Shown here: piece after piece, positions 18,563 through 20,596 of the stretch | Position numbering within the stretch: the stretch's first letter is position 1 | How the letters are laid out: every line of letters starts with the position of its first letter | Program-made: the position numbers and the translations under genes | Notes under the pieces: model-generated | What the model saw: the letters and a program-made list of their open reading frames with translations, nothing else | Told to the model about the DNA's origin: nothing | Database searches by the model: none | Source: Phallusia fumigata | Taxonomy: Eukaryota > Chordata > Ascidiacea > Phlebobranchia > Ascidiidae | Direction of reading: 5' to 3' | DNA: 20,596 bases | Assembly: GCA_008931825.1 (NCBI GenBank) | Contig: QXVZ01034140.1 | Coordinates: forward strand, 1-20,596

Positions 18563-19206
18563 TTCCGCCTTTTATATTTTAAATTTTCACACAAGACGGA
18601 AGATATGACTGTTGCGTACATAACGCATGGTTTTTAACTTCACGTCAATACGCACTGATGATGACAACAGCGATTATTGAAACGTTTGCAAAACAATGTA
18701 TTCACCCTACCAGTTTTTAATCAAGCCACAATCAATCGTTTTTTTATTAAGTATGCTTTGACTTCCTGTATAGACCATTTAGAGTTAGGTAACATTGAAC
18801 ATTCTTTCCATTTTACCTCACTTGAAGAGCTTAATATTGTATATCTGATTTGTTTAAAAATATTATAAAATTCGCTTTTTGCCCAACGTGCATGCCGAGA
18901 CTATCATAAATTGGTAATACGAGTGTTTTTTGAACAACACTGTCTAAACCTAAACGCACAGCAAAGGCATAAATACCCATAATGCTTTTAGCATGGTATG
19001 GGCAACACAACAAGAAGTTAGTAAGACTTTGTGATTTATGGACAAGTAGTGCCTCCATTTATCGATGTCTTATGTGTACTTTCCTACTGGTTAATCCACC
19101 AATGACCCAGTAAAAGTGTTTTTACTACCTCTTGGCATGCCCGGGCACAGAATTTTTGGATAAAGTTTGTGATAAACTCCATGTAATTCACTTTTGTTAT
19201 CTTTTA
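18563..19206. other. Unassigned region between the two repeat copies
   Basis: Only short chance-like open frames occur here (18677-18868 plus, 18831-19058 minus). No supported feature. Confidence 0.3.
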
Positions 19207-19316
19207 TTCGAACATGGAACTCGTAAAATGTAAATCAGTCACAAGATTTAGTTCCGTTGTTAGGCGTTTTCGATCGCAAGGCACCGTTGCTGGGTCAAAG
19301 TGAAAGTAAACTTGCC
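19207..19316 (+). repeat. Diverged interspersed repeat, copy 2
   Basis: This is the partner of 18428-18562. Its blocks are TTATTCGAAC, CTCGTAAAATGTAAATC, ATTTAGTTC, GCGTTTTCGATCGCAA, GCACCGTTG and AAAGTGAAAGT. The motif ACATGGAACTC within it also occurs at 11031-11041. Confidence 0.5.
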
Positions 19317-20443
19317 AAAAACACGGGTAAAAATAAGGCAATACACTTGAGCTACAGTTAGTCCGTTAACATGGTCATTTTAAAGGTGGCTTTTTGAAAG
19401 ACGGTCGGTCGCGTCCTGTTGGCTGGGAAAAACACACTTTAAAACAAAAAGAGTTACTACGTAGACGAAAAAATCTTTATGTGCTTCATACATCTAATGT
19501 CCTATTTCGGACCAGTCTACAATTAACATATAGGCTAGGTTTGGTGTTGTAGGCAGATCGCGACTAAAAATGCAGACAGGTTTCTAAACTGTTTATCCGC
19601 ATAATTTAATTATGTTAGTAGCTTTACTGGAATAGTTAGTTGTTTTCACTCAAATAGTTGGACAGAAAGTGAAAGGAAGCATTACCGCGATGATCATTGC
19701 TAAGACTTCTAAAATCATTGCTACAGAAAGACAGCATGTAAAAAGTTTAGAATAATCATATCTATGTGTGTTAGGATAGCATAGACAAACAATTCATACA
19801 AAAGAACGCGGGTGAAAACAGGGATTATGACTGACAGTCCGTCGGATCGACCAACTACTTCGGTAAGTTTCACAAAAACAAAATAAATTACAGTAAATGT
19901 AAAAAGTGCTAGAAATCCGAACCCACGACCAAAGGTTATCCGGGATAGCATTTTATCATTGTTTAAAAAGGGCCCCATACGTTGTTGTTGAGGGAAAGTG
20001 GGTTTACGCAATCCCTGCTTTCTGCACACAATGCTACGCTATCTAGCGTGAATGCTTTAGAAAGCATATCACGGGCGCGAATATGTGCCAATATGTTAAC
20101 AATACAAACGTGGGACTTTTTATGTGGCAACCTAGCTGCCAGCTGCCAAACAAAAACATCCGAACTATGGAGTCTCTCCTGTCGGAAAATCCATATTTCC
20201 TAATAATAATGCGTTGGTATACCACTTAAGTGGCGGTTTTAAATTAAGCTATAAACGCTAATTAACATATGGAATGGCAGCTCGCATGAAACCAATCGCT
20301 TTGGAAAACACAAGAGTGAATCGATTTATAGAACTAAGTATATCAGTTTTCCTTGATAATTGCCTTGCCACGCTGTCGCTTCATGATTGAAGTCGAAAAC
20401 TACCGAGTTTGATGCCAAAGTTTTTTTAAACGTTCTGACCCCG
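19317..20443. other. Unassigned region
   Basis: No firm gene. The minus-strand frame 20029-19721 contains an internal Met followed by basic residues and one strong hydrophobic segment (about FGFLALFTFTVIYFVFVKL), as at the start of a type II membrane protein. No convincing donor site or second exon was found. Confidence 0.3.
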
Positions 20444-20596
20444 CTCCTAAAGTGGAAAACTGCGCCATCTATTGATGGTGTGGCACCATCGCACACAACG
20501 ATGGTAAGATGAGATATGTTACGAGATTTTAAAACGCTTTGGGCACGTAAGTAGGGTGTGCGGGAACCAGGGTTGTTATGGGTCCCCTTCCGCGAA
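20444..20596. repeat. Hairpin-rich interspersed repeat, cut by the right edge
   Basis: The stretch CCATC…GATGG…CACCATCG…CGATGGT (about 20465-20514) offers several overlapping inverted repeats. A GC-richer block with TGGGCACGTAAGTAGGG and GGGAACCAGGG follows to the edge. The style resembles high-copy Ciona repeats I remember only loosely, so the assignment is tentative. Confidence 0.4.

Noticed and set aside
19721..20029. Minus-strand frame with a basic start and one hydrophobic segment, like a type II membrane protein's first exon
   Set aside because: No credible donor site or following exon was found. Hydrophobic runs are common in T-rich antisense DNA, so it is only mentioned in the region note.

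Overview
The window looks like AT-rich, compact, intron-containing animal nuclear DNA. The most likely source is a Ciona-type tunicate, and this is an inference. It rests on short introns with GT..AG borders, a tandem cluster of RDH11-14-like dehydrogenase genes, an animal MTBP gene, many small DNA transposons, and a 15/16 match to the Ciona spliced leader. No bacterial features, CRISPR arrays, rRNA or convincing tRNA genes were seen. All gene models below were built by hand from splice signals and reading phase.

Layout, left to right. 15-1094 (-): 5' three exons of one RDH-like SDR gene, running off the left edge. 1859-5900 (-): a second RDH-like gene, in which exons 4 and 5 appear twice. 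The two copies are about 97% alike and meet at the window's only ambiguous base (3669), which looks like two unmerged haplotype contigs. 6607-7123 (+): a candidate small spliced gene, weak. 7250-9628 (-): MTBP, a replication-origin firing factor, as one uninterrupted 792-codon ORF although its neighbours are cut into six exons. 9713-11044: intergenic. 11053-12979: a three-level nest of DNA transposons, namely a hAT-like element holding a second hAT-like element, which holds a roughly 400-bp long-TIR element. Target-site duplications are visible at all three levels. 13087-15264 (-): a complete third RDH-like gene of 318 codons. 15870-16545 (+): GC-rich promoter-like DNA followed by an unrecognised three-exon gene for a 71-residue, cysteine-rich, single-span membrane protein, with an AATAAA signal. 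16546-20596: mostly non-coding, with diverged repeats, a possible TA-flanked mini-element, a spliced-leader-like 16-mer and a hairpin-rich repeat at the right edge.

The three RDH genes share the same intron positions and phases (0,1,0,1,2), so they arose by local duplication. They should encode NADP(H)-type retinal/retinol or lipid-aldehyde reductases. MTBP (DNA replication) and the small membrane-protein gene have no evident functional link to them. The most notable items are the nested transposons, the intronless MTBP, the false-duplication signature in the second RDH gene, and the 71-residue gene, which is invisible to a simple ORF scan.
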